64,000 nt of DNA, from NCBI GenBank assembly GCA_024236055.1, contig JACKLF010000006.1:62001-126000 (forward strand), given 5' to 3'. Made by a program: the position numbers and the translations under genes. The notes under the pieces were generated by a model. The model did no database searches and was not told where the DNA came from. It saw only the letters and a program-made list of their open reading frames with translations. This DNA comes from Alphaproteobacteria bacterium. GTDB taxonomy: Bacteria > Pseudomonadota > Alphaproteobacteria > Micropepsales > Micropepsaceae. Positions 7,667-16,558 of this stretch are shown piece by piece; within the stretch, counting starts at the first letter, position 1, and every line of letters starts with the position of its first letter.

Positions 7667-8989
7667 TCAGTGCAGCTTCAATCTGGGCCGCACGATCTGG
7701 TTGACATGGCCCACCGCGATCAGCGCCAGGCCCTTGAGCCAGCCGTGAATCGCGATCAGGTGCATGCGATAGAGCGACAGATAGACAAAGCGCGCAAGCC
7801 GCCCCTCGATCGCCATGCGCCCGCCCACCAGATTGCCCATCAGCGAACCGACGGTGGAAAAGCGGCTGAGCGACACCAGCGAGCCGTGATCGTGATAGTG
7901 GAAATCCTTGAGCGGCCTGCCCGCGATCATCGCACGGATGTTGGCAAAACATGTCGCCGCCATCTGGTGCGCGGCCTGGGCGCGCGGCGGCACCGGCCGC
8001 GTCTCGCCGGGACACACGCACTGGCAGCAGTCGCCGATGGCGAAGATGCGATCGTCGCGCGTGGTCTGCAGCGTGGGGCGCACCACAAGCTGGTTGCCGC
8101 GGCCGGTTTCCAGCCCGCCAATATCCTTCAGAATCTCCGGCGCCTTGACGCCCGCCGCCCAGACCTTCAGGTCCGCGCCGATCAGTTCACCCGACGCGGT
8201 GACCATGCCCTGGGCGTTGGCCTCGACCACCGGCGTGCCGGTCAGCACCCGCACGCCCAACGTCTCCAGTTCGGCGCGCGCCGCATCGGCCAGGTTTTCC
8301 GGCAGCATGGGCAGGATGCGCGGTCCCGCCTCGATCAGCGTGACCTTCAGCCGGCTTTCGTCGAACACTTCCAGCCCGTAATGGCGCAGCGCGGCGGCGG
8401 CATTGAACAGTTCGGCCGCCAGCTCCACCCCCGTCGCCCCGCCGCCGACGATATCCACCCGCACGGTCGCGTCCGCGTCCGGGTCGTTCTGCAGCGTGCG
8501 CGACACGCGCAGGCAGTGATTGAGAAGCTGGGCGCGGAAGCGGTCGGCCTGGACGCGACTGTCCAGGAACAGGCAATGCTCCGCCACGCCCTTTGTGCCG
8601 AAATCGTTGGACACCGAACCCACCGCCACGACCAGATAGTCATAGCGGATGCGATGGCGGCCCATGATCTCGCGGCCGTCCTCGTCCCTGATCGGCGCGA
8701 TCAGAACATGGCGGCTGTCGCGGTCGATGCCCTCCAGCTGGCCGTAGAAATAGCGATAGCCCCAGCGGTGGCAGTGGCTGCGATAGCCCACCTCGTCCAG
8801 GTTGGCGTCCAGCGAACCGGCCGCCACCTCATGCAGAAGCGGCTTCCAGATATGGGTACGGTTCTTTTCGACAAGGATGATGTCGAACTTCTCGCGGCCA
8901 AAATGGGCGCCCAGCCGCGTGGCCAGTTCCAGCCCCGCGGCGCCGCCGCCCACCACCACGATCTGGGTCTTCTTGCCGCTCTCGACCAT
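7667..8989 (-). CDS. ndh: type II NADH dehydrogenase (NDH-2)
   Basis: The 440-aa flavoprotein has two Rossmann motifs: VVVGGGAAGLELATRLG near the N-terminus for FAD and VDIVGGGATGVELAAEL near residues 175-190 for NADH. FAIGDCCQC is the typical second FAD contact. The C-terminal part (LSLYRMHLIAIHGWLKG) is the amphipathic membrane anchor expected for NDH-2. The reaction passes electrons from NADH to quinone without pumping protons. It comes before the PQQ dehydrogenase gene on the same strand, so this unit supplies two non-pumping entries to respiration. An ATG begins MVESGKK. Confidence 0.9.
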   Translation of the reverse strand: MVESGKKTQIVVVGGGAAGLELATRLGAHFGREKFDIILVEKNRTHIWKPLLHEVAAGSLDANLDEVGYRSHCHRWGYRYFYGQLEGIDRDSRHVLIAPIRDEDGREIMGRHRIRYDYLVVAVGSVSNDFGTKGVAEHCLFLDSRVQADRFRAQLLNHCLRVSRTLQNDPDADATVRVDIVGGGATGVELAAELFNAAAALRHYGLEVFDESRLKVTLIEAGPRILPMLPENLADAARAELETLGVRVLTGTPVVEANAQGMVTASGELIGADLKVWAAGVKAPEILKDIGGLETGRGNQLVVRPTLQTTRDDRIFAIGDCCQCVCPGETRPVPPRAQAAHQMAATCFANIRAMIAGRPLKDFHYHDHGSLVSLSRFSTVGSLMGNLVGGRMAIEGRLARFVYLSLYRMHLIAIHGWLKGLALIAVGHVNQIVRPRLKLH

Positions 8990-9122
8990 GTTCGTCCTGT
9001 CCCTGGGCGACTGATAGCATGGCGGCCGCTTCCCCGATCAGGATTTTTGCGCCACCCTGTCATGGCAATGGCGGGCGTTGCATACAGAAGACAAGCTTTC
9101 CCGTAGCAAAGAAAGGCACCCC

Positions 9123-9554
9123 ATGTCCGACACGAGCATCAGCCTGGAAAAGGCCAACACCATCATCGCCGCCGCCTTCGCCAGGGGGCATGAGATGGGG
9201 CTCAAGCCCCTGTCCTGCGTGGTGACCGATGCTGGCGGCCATGTGATCGCTTTCCAGCGCCAGGACACGACTTCGTTCATGCGGCTGGAGATTGCGCTGG
9301 GCAAGGCGGCGGGCGCGCTGGCGCTGGGGGTCAATTCGCGCCGCATCGCCGAGATGGCGCAGGAACGGCCCATCTTCATCGCCAACCTGGGCAAGGTCGC
9401 CGACAAGGGGCTGGTGCCGGCCGCGGGCGGAGTAATCGTGCGCGGCGCGGGCGGCGCGCCCATCGGCGCGGGGGGGGTGCCCGGCGACACATCCGACAAT
9501 GACGAGGTTTGCGCGATGGCGGGGATCGCCGCGGCGGGCCTGACTTCGAACTAG
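9123..9554 (+). CDS. GlcG/HbpS family heme-binding-like protein
   Basis: The 143-aa protein has the family pattern: EKANTIIAAAFARGHEMGLKPLSCVVTDAGGH, then ALALGVNSRRIAE and a glycine-rich PAAGGVIVRGAGGAPIGAGGVPG. GlcG-type proteins form octamers, and some bind heme or degrade small molecules, but most have no proven activity. The start at 9123 has GAAAGG 9 bases upstream. It is divergent from ndh and convergent with the next gene. Confidence 0.85.
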   Translation: MSDTSISLEKANTIIAAAFARGHEMGLKPLSCVVTDAGGHVIAFQRQDTTSFMRLEIALGKAAGALALGVNSRRIAEMAQERPIFIANLGKVADKGLVPAAGGVIVRGAGGAPIGAGGVPGDTSDNDEVCAMAGIAAAGLTSN

Positions 9555-9566
9555 GCGCGCGGCGCG

Positions 9567-10193
9567 CTAAATCGATTTGGGAATATGGATCTGGCGCACG
9601 AAGCGGATTTCCCAGAACGGCTTTGACGGCAGGCCGTCGGCGCGGGTCACCGCCGGATAGCGCACGGCGAAGAACATGAAGGCCTCGCTGAGTGGTTTGC
9701 CGTCCCCATCCAGCTCCTGAAAGTACAGGCCCGAACTGACGATGCCGTTGCCGATCGGCCGGTCGCGCGCCAGGGGCGGCGCCAGCTTGTGCCCCTCGCT
9801 GGCGGCAAAGGCGCGCGCCGCCGCGATGAAGGGCGCGCTGTCCAGCAGCGTCTCGCTGTAGCGGCGCACCGCGCAGGCATGAAAGGGCGGCACCTGTACC
9901 GTGAGCACATAGCTGGTCTCGCGGCCCGCGATCATCCAGCCAAGGCCCGGATCTACATGCAGGAAGCTGCCCACCTCGGCGGGGCTGAGGGCGCGATGGC
10001 CGTCGCCCGCCGCCTGCGCGCCCAGCGAGGTGTCATAGGGAAAGCGCTTCAGGCAATAGGATGAAAACAGATCGACGAATTCACCCGAAACCGGCGGCCG
10101 TGCCGGGCTCGCATCATCGGGCGCTGACGGCTCCTGTGCGCGCGCGCCCACCGCGGTCAGCAGCAGGGCGCAGCACAGAAGCCGCCGGATCAT
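9567..10193 (-). CDS. exported protein of unknown function
   Basis: The protein is about 208 aa with a signal peptide (MIRRLLCCALLLTAVGARA). After a proline-rich stretch comes a compact domain with Cys in FSSYCLKRFPYD and FHACAVRRY that could pair. I do not recognise the family with confidence; the layout is like small periplasmic proteins of unknown function. Its ATG shares ATGA with the stop of the MFS transporter gene (10190-10193), so translation is probably coupled and the protein may act with the transporter. Confidence 0.6.
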   Translation of the reverse strand: MIRRLLCCALLLTAVGARAQEPSAPDDASPARPPVSGEFVDLFSSYCLKRFPYDTSLGAQAAGDGHRALSPAEVGSFLHVDPGLGWMIAGRETSYVLTVQVPPFHACAVRRYSETLLDSAPFIAAARAFAASEGHKLAPPLARDRPIGNGIVSSGLYFQELDGDGKPLSEAFMFFAVRYPAVTRADGLPSKPFWEIRFVRQIHIPKSI

Positions 10194-11470
10194 GCGGTGA
10201 CCTGTTCGGGCGCATGCAGGCGCCGGTCGGGATTGACGAAGAACCAGGCGAAGGCACAGACCACCGCCACGCCGGCGGCGATATAAAAGGCCCAGGCCCA
10301 GCCGAACTGGGTGGCGAACCAGGGCGTGGCCGATGCGGTGATGGCGCCGGCGATCTGCCCGCCCATGTTCACCAGCCCCGAAATCACGCCGGTATGCGGC
10401 CCGCCAAAGTCGGCGGCCACCGCCCAATAGGTCGCCTGGCCCAGATAGAGCATGCCCGCACCGCCCGCCAGCACCAGCACCGCCAGCGTGGGGTCCTGCA
10501 CCTGCGCGCCCACGATCAGAAAGCCCGCGGTCAGCATCAGCGTGATCGCGCCATACAGGCTGCGGCCCCAATACTGGCCCTTGTGCTTGACCAGCCAGTC
10601 GCTGACCCAGCCACCGATCAGGCAGCATGTGGTCATGGAGATGAAGGGCAGCGTCGCCAGAAGCGCGCTTTCCTTCAGGTTGATGCCGCGCCCGTCGGCC
10701 AGATAGATGAAGAACCAGTTCAGGAAGATGAAGGCGACATAGCCGAAGGCGACATAGGCGATGGTCACCGCCCACACATCGCGGCTGGTGAAGATTTTTC
10801 TCCACGGCACCGGCGGCTTGTCGCCCTCGATCTTGTCAGGCAGCCCCGCCTCGATCAGGTCGCGTTCCTGGGCGGTGATCCTGGGATGCTCGCGCGGTGT
10901 GTCGCGCGAAAACCAGTACCAGACCGCAGCCACCACAAGGCCCAGTGCGGCCGAGAACCAGAACACCGCCTGCCAGCCATAGCCCAGCATGATGGCGGCA
11001 ACCAGCGGCTGGGAAATCGCCGCGCCGAAACCGACGCCGCCGAACACCCAGCCATTGGCGATGCCGCGCTCATAGGAAGGAAACCAGGCGGCGATGAACT
11101 GGTTGGAGGAGGGATAGGCCACCGCCTCGCCCATGCCCAGCACGAAGCGCACCGCCACCAGCGCCCACAGCGCACCACCCACGCCCGGCGGGATCAGCAC
11201 CACCGCGACACTGAAGACGCCCCACCAGATCAGACCCAGCGTCAGGGTCAGGCGCGGGCCCAGCCGCCCCACGATCCAGCCGGCGGGAATCTGGAAAGAG
11301 GCATAGCCCAGCAGGAAGGCGCTGAAGACCCAGCCCAGCTGGACCTTGTCGATGCCGTAGTCGCGGGACAGCTCAAGGCCGGCCACCGTGATGTTGGTGC
11401 GGTCGATGTAAACCACCGCGCTCACCACGAAGATCCACATGATGAGCAGGTAGCGCAGCTTGTTCGTCAT
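10190..11470 (-). CDS. MFS transporter, anion:cation symporter type
   Basis: The 426-aa protein has about 12 hydrophobic segments. Early motifs (YIDRTNITVAGLEL, then GWVFSAFLLGYASFQIPAGWIVGRLGPR) are those of the ACS branch of the major facilitator superfamily, which carries sugar acids and similar organic anions with protons. The start at 11470 is preceded by GAGGA. It is divergent from an SDR dehydrogenase like those acting on keto-deoxy sugar acids, so a shared sugar-acid pathway is a fair inference. The exact substrate is not shown. Confidence 0.85.
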   Translation of the reverse strand: MTNKLRYLLIMWIFVVSAVVYIDRTNITVAGLELSRDYGIDKVQLGWVFSAFLLGYASFQIPAGWIVGRLGPRLTLTLGLIWWGVFSVAVVLIPPGVGGALWALVAVRFVLGMGEAVAYPSSNQFIAAWFPSYERGIANGWVFGGVGFGAAISQPLVAAIMLGYGWQAVFWFSAALGLVVAAVWYWFSRDTPREHPRITAQERDLIEAGLPDKIEGDKPPVPWRKIFTSRDVWAVTIAYVAFGYVAFIFLNWFFIYLADGRGINLKESALLATLPFISMTTCCLIGGWVSDWLVKHKGQYWGRSLYGAITLMLTAGFLIVGAQVQDPTLAVLVLAGGAGMLYLGQATYWAVAADFGGPHTGVISGLVNMGGQIAGAITASATPWFATQFGWAWAFYIAAGVAVVCAFAWFFVNPDRRLHAPEQVTA

Positions 11471-11740
11471 AAGGCGTGTCCTCGGCGTTCTTTTTTCGTT
11501 GCGGATATTTTGTCCGGATTCGGCACCGGGGGGCACGCACGGCCCCGCCAATTCCCCCGCGCACGGGCCAGCAAAGCCTAGTTCGGCCCATTCGTCAAAG
11601 ATTCCGGGCCCCGTGGCGGGGCGCATGGAACACTATGTGCAACGCGGCAATCTGCGGCGCGGGCGCACACTGGAATCGCGCAATTCCTTGGCTATTATGC
11701 GCCCGCTCCCAACAACAGCATGACCCAGGAACACAACGCC

Positions 11741-12940
11741 ATGACCAGGAAGCTCGAAGGCAAGACCGCATTCATCACAGGCGCCGCCGCCGGTATCGGG
11801 CGGGCGACCGCCGAACTGTTCGCCGCCCATGGCGCCAGGGTCATCGCCACCGACCGCGACCTTGCCGGGCTGGACGGCCTGGATGCCGACAAGCACAAGC
11901 TGGACGTCACCGACGCCGCCGCGATCGCGGCCATCGCCAAGCAGGCGGGCCATGTCGACGTGCTGTTCAACTGCGCCGGCTTTGTCGAGAACGGCACCAT
12001 CCTGGACAATGACGACGCCCAGTGGACCCGGTCCTTCGAGATCAACGTCTATGCCATGGCGCGCCTGATCCGCGCCTTCCTGCCCGGCATGATCGAGGCG
12101 GGCGGCGGTTCGATCATCAACGTCGCCTCGGTCGCCAGCTCGATCAAGGGCATTCCCAACCGCTGCATCTATGGCGCCAGCAAGGCGGCGGTGATCGGCC
12201 TGACCAAGTCGGTGGCCGCCGATTTCGTCACCAAGGGCATCCGCTGCAACACGCTGTGCCCGGGCACGGTGGATTCGCCCTCGCTGCAGCAGCGGCTGAA
12301 GGACACCGGCGACTATGAAGCCGCCCGCAAGGCCTTTACCGCCCGCCAGCCGATGGGCCGGCTGGGCACTGCCGAGGAAATGGCCTCCATCGTGCTGTGG
12401 CTGGCCAGCGACGACAGCAATTTCGCCACTGGCCAGAATTTCATCGTCGATGGCGGCATCCATCTGATTTCAGGGGCAGCGGCGGGCATCTGGCCCGCCT
12501 GCCCCTATCAGTCTGCGTCAAACCGAAGCGGGCCGCATTGTCTGTGGCAAACCGCGATTGACGCGCTGTCGCACCGGGCGCACAAAACGCCCATGCAGGG
12601 GTTTTTCCATGGCCTGAGACAGCTGGCGCTGATCGCCATGATCGCGCGCGCCCTGCTGCCGGCCGGCTGGATGCCCAGCAGCAACCCGGCCGCGCCATTT
12701 GTCATCTGCACCATGAGCGGGCCGCTGCAGCACGCGCCGGACGACAACAAGCAGCCCGCCGACCATCACGACATCTGCCCCTTCGCGGCGGCGCCGCACC
12801 TTGCCGCCACCCCCGACCTGCCGCAGATCTTCCTGCCGCAGATTCACGCCTTCGCCGCACAGACTGACCGCGCCTATGCCGCGATCGTGGCGGCGCACTT
12901 CACCCCCGGATCGCCGCGCGCACCACCCCTGACCGCCTGA
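11741..12940 (+). CDS. SDR oxidoreductase whose frame runs on into a DUF2946 protein
   Basis: Residues 1-240 form a complete short-chain dehydrogenase: TGAAAGIG cofactor loop, NCAG, catalytic YGASK, and the usual end VDGGIHL. Its order of motifs is like 2-keto-3-deoxy-L-fuconate or hydroxybutyrate dehydrogenases. There is no stop after the SDR. The frame continues through about 40 residues of poor composition, which encode a terminator-like hairpin (12472-12506), into a DUF2946-like domain (ARALLPAGWMP, then VICTMSG and HHDICPFA). Either the stop was lost and a real fusion exists, or the tail is made separately from 12594. The start at 11741 has AGGA upstream; an ATG at 11720 lacks one. A weak promoter TGGAAT-N16-TATTAT ends at 11698. 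Confidence 0.75.
   Translation: MTRKLEGKTAFITGAAAGIGRATAELFAAHGARVIATDRDLAGLDGLDADKHKLDVTDAAAIAAIAKQAGHVDVLFNCAGFVENGTILDNDDAQWTRSFEINVYAMARLIRAFLPGMIEAGGGSIINVASVASSIKGIPNRCIYGASKAAVIGLTKSVAADFVTKGIRCNTLCPGTVDSPSLQQRLKDTGDYEAARKAFTARQPMGRLGTAEEMASIVLWLASDDSNFATGQNFIVDGGIHLISGAAAGIWPACPYQSASNRSGPHCLWQTAIDALSHRAHKTPMQGFFHGLRQLALIAMIARALLPAGWMPSSNPAAPFVICTMSGPLQHAPDDNKQPADHHDICPFAAAPHLAATPDLPQIFLPQIHAFAAQTDRAYAAIVAAHFTPGSPRAPPLTA
12472..12506 (+). terminator. GC-rich stem-loop after the SDR domain
   Basis: AGGGGCA (12472-12478) pairs with TGCCCCT (12500-12506), and GGCGGGC (12481-12487) with GCCCGCC (12493-12499). The loop is 5 bases and two bases bulge. It lies where an SDR gene would normally have stopped, though no T-run follows. 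Its place suggests a transcription end that has been absorbed into the open frame. Confidence 0.4.
12594..12940 (+). other. possible separate start for the DUF2946-like copper-operon protein
   Basis: An in-frame ATG at 12594 begins a 115-residue protein (MQGFFHGLRQLALIAMIARALLP...) with one hydrophobic N-terminal helix, the LLPAGWMP motif, then Cys- and His-bearing VICTMSG and HHDICPF, which match DUF2946. Such genes commonly precede copper TonB receptors and PCuAC genes, as here, which favours this start as the native one. It is the same frame as the SDR above and is listed so the alternative is not lost. Confidence 0.5.
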
Positions 12941-12955
12941 GCCCATTCGTTCCGG

Positions 12956-12980
12956 CCGCGCGGGGCTTTGCCCGGCGCGG
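12956..12980 (+). other. stem-loop ahead of the TonB receptor gene
   Basis: CCGCGC-GGG with loop GCTTTG and CCC-G-GCGCGG, one bulge. It sits between the DUF2946 stop and the receptor ribosome site (AGGGGA before 13010). It could be a partial terminator that lowers receptor expression relative to the upstream gene. Confidence 0.35.
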
Positions 12981-13009
12981 CGCTCATGCGTCACATCAGG
13001 GGATTTGCC

Positions 13010-15304
13010 ATGTCCTTTCACGCCATCCGTCTTTGCGCGAGCGCTTCGCTCATCGCGCTCGTCGCCACGCCCGCCCTGGCCCAGAATACAAATCCGAACA
13101 TGGGGACCGGACTGGGCTCCGAATTCGTCATCGTCACCGCGGCCCGCGCCGGGGCCGATCCCGCCCAGACCGGTATCGAGGTCAGCGCGGCCAAGGCCGC
13201 CGAGCAGATCAACACCGTCAACACCGAGGACATGCTGAAATTCGCGCCCTCGCTGCTGGTGCGCAAACGCCATATCGGCGACACCCAGGACCCCGTCGCC
13301 ACCCGCACGTCTGGCGTGGGCGCTTCGGCGCGCAACCTGATCTTTGTCGACGGGATCATGATCAATTCGCCCATCGGCAACAACAATGGCGCGGCCAGCC
13401 CGCATTTCGGCGTCGCCGCCCCCCAGGATGTCAGCCGCATCGACGTGCTCTATGGCCCCTTCGCGGCAGCCTATGGCGGCGGCTCGATCGGCGCGGTGAT
13501 CAACATCACCACCCGCATGCCCGACCGCTTCGAGCTTTACGGCCACGCCATGGGCGCGGTGCAGACCTGGCAGCAATATGGCAGCGACGACACCGTGGGC
13601 ACCTGGCAGCTGGCCGCCGGACTGGGCGACCGGCTGGGGCCGCTGGCCTGGCGCCTGTCGCTCAACCACCTGGATTCCAGCAGCCAGCCGCTTTCCATCG
13701 CCACCCTGACACGGCCTTCGGCGACCAGCGCGCTGGGCACGCCGGTCAGCGGCGCATTCGACGGCTTGAATCGCAACGGCGCACCCATCGCGATTATCGG
13801 CGCGGGCGGGCTGGAGCACCAGGTGCAGGACACCGGCACGCTGCGCCTGACCTATGACTTCGACAATGGCTGGCAGGCCGCCTATACCGCCAGCCTGTTC
13901 CACCAGTCCGATGCGGCCGATGCCCAGACCTATCTGCGCGATGCGTCGGGCGCGCCCGTCTGGTCCGGCAACGTCAATATCGGCGGCTACCGCTACAATA
14001 TCGGCGCCTCCACCTTCTCCAACAATGCCTATCGCTGGCCCCAGACCCACCTGGCCCAGGGCCTGTCGCTGAAATCCGATGACGACGGCGATTTCACCTG
14101 GTCGCTGGTGGCGTCCAACTATGCCTATCTGGCCGACAATCAGCGCGTGCCGTCCACCGCCCTGCCCGGCGCGGCAACCGGCGGTGCGGGCAGCATCAAC
14201 CGTCTGACCGGCACCGGCTGGTACACGCTGGACGCCAGCGCGGCCTGGAGCGGCATCGCGGACCACGCGCTTTCCTTTGGCCTGCACCGCGACGAGGAAA
14301 GCCTGTCGCAGCGCAAATTCGCCGCTGCGGACTGGATCGCCGGCATGCCGGGCGCGCTTCAGTCTTCCGCACACGGCCGCACCGCCACCAATGCGCTGTG
14401 GCTGCAGGACATCTGGCAGATCACGCCCAGCCTGAAGGCGGCGCTGGGCGCGCGGCTGGAAGACTGGCGCGCCTATGACGGGACGAACTATTCGGCCTCT
14501 CCGGCCCTGAATGTCGCCCAGCCCGGCCTGTCGACCCAGGCCTTCTCGCCCAAACTGTCGCTGGCCTGGCAGGTTTCCGATCCCTGGACCCTGAAAGCAA
14601 GCTGGGGCAGCGCCTGGCGCATGCCGACCGTGACCGAACTCTACCAGACCGTGACCACCGGCATCGTGCTGTCGGTGCCCAATCCCAACCTGAAGCCCGA
14701 ACATGCCAACAGCTTCGAGCTGGCGGCCGAGCGGCGCATGGGTGACGGGCTGGTGCGCATCTCGCTGTTCCAGGAAGAGGTCGCCAACGCGCTTCTGTCC
14801 CAGTCCGCGCCGCTGGTGGCGGGCTCGTCCACGCTGTACCGCTATGTGCAGAATGTCGATCACACCCGTGTGCAGGGCTTCGAGCTTTATGCCGACCAGA
14901 ACGATGTGATGATTCCCGGCCTGGAACTGATGGGCTCGCTGACCTATGCGGACGGGCGTATCACCAAGGATGCCGCCTATGCCGCGGCGCTGAACAAGGC
15001 GATCCCCCAGCTGCCCAAATGGCGCGCCAATGCGCTGGCGACCTATCGCATCGACGACTGGGCCTTCACACTGGGCGCGCGCTACAGCGATCCCAGCTTC
15101 GGCACGATCGAGAATTCCGATCCGGTGTCGAACACCTGGCAGGGCTTTGCCGGCTATCTGGTGGTGGACGCACGCGCGCAGGTGAAAGTGGACGAGAACT
15201 GGACGCTTTCGGCCGGGGTCGACAACCTGAACAACGACAAATACTTCCTGGTCCACCCATTCCCGCAGCGGACCTTCGTGATGGAGGTGCACTATGCGCA
15301 ATGA
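13010..15304 (+). CDS. TonB-dependent outer-membrane receptor, probably for copper
   Basis: The 764-aa protein has a signal peptide (cut after TPALA), a plug domain (NTEDMLKFAPSLLVRKRHIGDTQ, RIDVLYGPFAAAYGGGSIGAVINI) and a long beta-barrel that ends in a penultimate-region strand and FVMEVHYAQ. The plug style is like OprC/NosA copper receptors. It sits between DUF2946 and PCuAC genes, so it likely brings copper across the outer membrane using TonB energy. AGGGGA 6 bases before ATG 13010 fixes the start. Its last 11 bases overlap the next gene. Confidence 0.85.
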   Translation: MSFHAIRLCASASLIALVATPALAQNTNPNMGTGLGSEFVIVTAARAGADPAQTGIEVSAAKAAEQINTVNTEDMLKFAPSLLVRKRHIGDTQDPVATRTSGVGASARNLIFVDGIMINSPIGNNNGAASPHFGVAAPQDVSRIDVLYGPFAAAYGGGSIGAVINITTRMPDRFELYGHAMGAVQTWQQYGSDDTVGTWQLAAGLGDRLGPLAWRLSLNHLDSSSQPLSIATLTRPSATSALGTPVSGAFDGLNRNGAPIAIIGAGGLEHQVQDTGTLRLTYDFDNGWQAAYTASLFHQSDAADAQTYLRDASGAPVWSGNVNIGGYRYNIGASTFSNNAYRWPQTHLAQGLSLKSDDDGDFTWSLVASNYAYLADNQRVPSTALPGAATGGAGSINRLTGTGWYTLDASAAWSGIADHALSFGLHRDEESLSQRKFAAADWIAGMPGALQSSAHGRTATNALWLQDIWQITPSLKAALGARLEDWRAYDGTNYSASPALNVAQPGLSTQAFSPKLSLAWQVSDPWTLKASWGSAWRMPTVTELYQTVTTGIVLSVPNPNLKPEHANSFELAAERRMGDGLVRISLFQEEVANALLSQSAPLVAGSSTLYRYVQNVDHTRVQGFELYADQNDVMIPGLELMGSLTYADGRITKDAAYAAALNKAIPQLPKWRANALATYRIDDWAFTLGARYSDPSFGTIENSDPVSNTWQGFAGYLVVDARAQVKVDENWTLSAGVDNLNNDKYFLVHPFPQRTFVMEVHYAQ

Positions 15305-15494
15305 TGCCCGGCCCATCGAAAGCCTGCCTTTGCCCCGCCGGGCGATCAACGCCCTGCGCCATGGCGGCATCCGCACGCTGGAGGAAACCACCGACTGGAG
15401 CGACGACTCGCTTCTGTCGCTGCCGCAGTTCGGCCCCAGCTATCTCATCGCCATCCGCGCCCTGGTGGCGCGGCAACAACAAAAGGAGCACTGA
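15294..15494 (+). CDS. free-standing RNA polymerase alpha-CTD-like protein
   Basis: The 66-aa protein is almost entirely one helix-hairpin-helix domain resembling the C-terminal domain of RNA polymerase alpha (IESLPLPRRAINALRHGGI, then FGPSYLIAIRALV). Lining it up by eye with E. coli alpha, positions equal to Arg265, Asn268 and Gly296 are kept, while Lys298 and Ser299 are not. It may bind DNA or a partner, or only share the fold. It overlaps the receptor gene by 11 bases and is followed within 2 bases by the PCuAC gene, so it belongs to the copper operon. Confidence 0.7.
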   Translation: MRNDARPIESLPLPRRAINALRHGGIRTLEETTDWSDDSLLSLPQFGPSYLIAIRALVARQQQKEH

Positions 15495-15495
15495 C

Positions 15496-15942
15496 ATGAA
15501 AAAGGCAAACGCCAGGCTGTTTCACATGACCGCCATCGTCGCGCTGGCACTGGGTATCGGCCAGGCCGACGCCGCTGCGCTGCGCGTGACCAATGGCTGG
15601 TTCCGCGCCCTGCCCGCGGCGGTGCCGTCGGGCGGCTATTTCACCCTGCACAATGACGGCGACAAGGCCGTCAGCCTGACCGGCGCGCAAAGCCCGGCCT
15701 GCGGCATGCTGATGCTGCACAAGAGCATGAACCATGGCGGCATGGGGATGATGGAGCATGTCGACAGCGTCACGGTCGATCCGGGCGGCACGCTGGAATT
15801 CGCGCCCGGCGGCTATCACCTGATGTGCATGGACTCGAAGCCCATTCTCAAGCCCGGCGCGCAGGTTCCGGTGACGTTGAGCTTCGCGGGCGGCGACACG
15901 GTGACCGCCGAATTTCAGGTGCGCAACGCGGCGGGCAAATAG
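15496..15942 (+). CDS. PCuAC family periplasmic copper chaperone
   Basis: The 148-aa protein has a signal peptide (hydrophobic TAIVALALGIGQADA). The copper site of the family is visible: MLMLHKSMNHGGMGMM followed 20-odd residues later by GGYHLMCM, that is H-M...H-M spacing. PCuAC carries Cu(I) to cytochrome oxidase assembly in the periplasm. AAGGAG precedes ATG 15496. It is last in the DUF2946, receptor, alpha-CTD-like, PCuAC string, so the operon can move copper from outer membrane to oxidase. Confidence 0.92.
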   Translation: MKKANARLFHMTAIVALALGIGQADAAALRVTNGWFRALPAAVPSGGYFTLHNDGDKAVSLTGAQSPACGMLMLHKSMNHGGMGMMEHVDSVTVDPGGTLEFAPGGYHLMCMDSKPILKPGAQVPVTLSFAGGDTVTAEFQVRNAAGK

Positions 15943-15985
15943 CCCGGCTTGGCAGGGCGGATCGATCTGTTAAAAGCCGGGCGGC

Positions 15986-16546
15986 ATGAGCCCCGTCTCC
16001 GTCCTGCTGATCGCCCTGTCCATGTCCACCGACGCCTTCGCGGCGGCGGTTGCCAAGGGCGCGGCCCTGCACCGGCCGCGCCTCAGCGAAGCGGTGAAGA
16101 CCGGGCTGATCTTCGGCGGCATCGAAAGCCTGACCCCGCTGATCGGCTGGGCGCTGGGGCGCGCCGCCAGCCGTTATGTCGCCGCCTTCGATCACTGGGT
16201 GGCCTTTGCGCTGCTGGCGGCCATCGGCGTGAAAATGATCCATGACAGCTTCCAGCGCGATGAAACCGACGAAAAACCGCAAAGCCATTCGGTTCTTGCC
16301 CTGGCCGTGACGGCGGTGGGCACCAGCATCGACGCCCTGGCGGTCGGCGTGACGCTGGCGCTGGTCAACGCTCCCATCCTGGTGACGGCGCTGGCGATCG
16401 GCGCGGCCACCTTCACCATGACCACCATCGGGCTGATGGCCGGGCACCGGCTTGGCACGCGTTTCGGCAAGCATGCGGAACTGTTCGGCGGCATCGCGCT
16501 GATTGCGATCGGCGCGGCCATCGTGGCCGAGCATCTGATGGCGTGA
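15986..16546 (+). CDS. mntP: MntP family manganese efflux pump
   Basis: The 186-aa membrane protein has six hydrophobic helices in two repeats. Each repeat carries an acidic motif: LSMSTDAFAAAVAKGAAL in the first helix and GTSIDALAVGVTLAL in the fourth. These Asp residues are typical of MntP (YebN, DUF204). It exports Mn(II) from the cytoplasm. No yybP-ykoY riboswitch was recognisable in the 43 bases before the gene. It converges on a TetR gene. Confidence 0.9.
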   Translation: MSPVSVLLIALSMSTDAFAAAVAKGAALHRPRLSEAVKTGLIFGGIESLTPLIGWALGRAASRYVAAFDHWVAFALLAAIGVKMIHDSFQRDETDEKPQSHSVLALAVTAVGTSIDALAVGVTLALVNAPILVTALAIGAATFTMTTIGLMAGHRLGTRFGKHAELFGGIALIAIGAAIVAEHLMA

Positions 16547-16558
16547 TCGTCTTGCCGC

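Noticed and set aside
12518..15391. Long minus-strand open frame opposite the TonB receptor (over 950 codons)
   Set aside because: No recognisable motif, odd composition, and the opposite strand holds a complete receptor with signal peptide and ribosome site.
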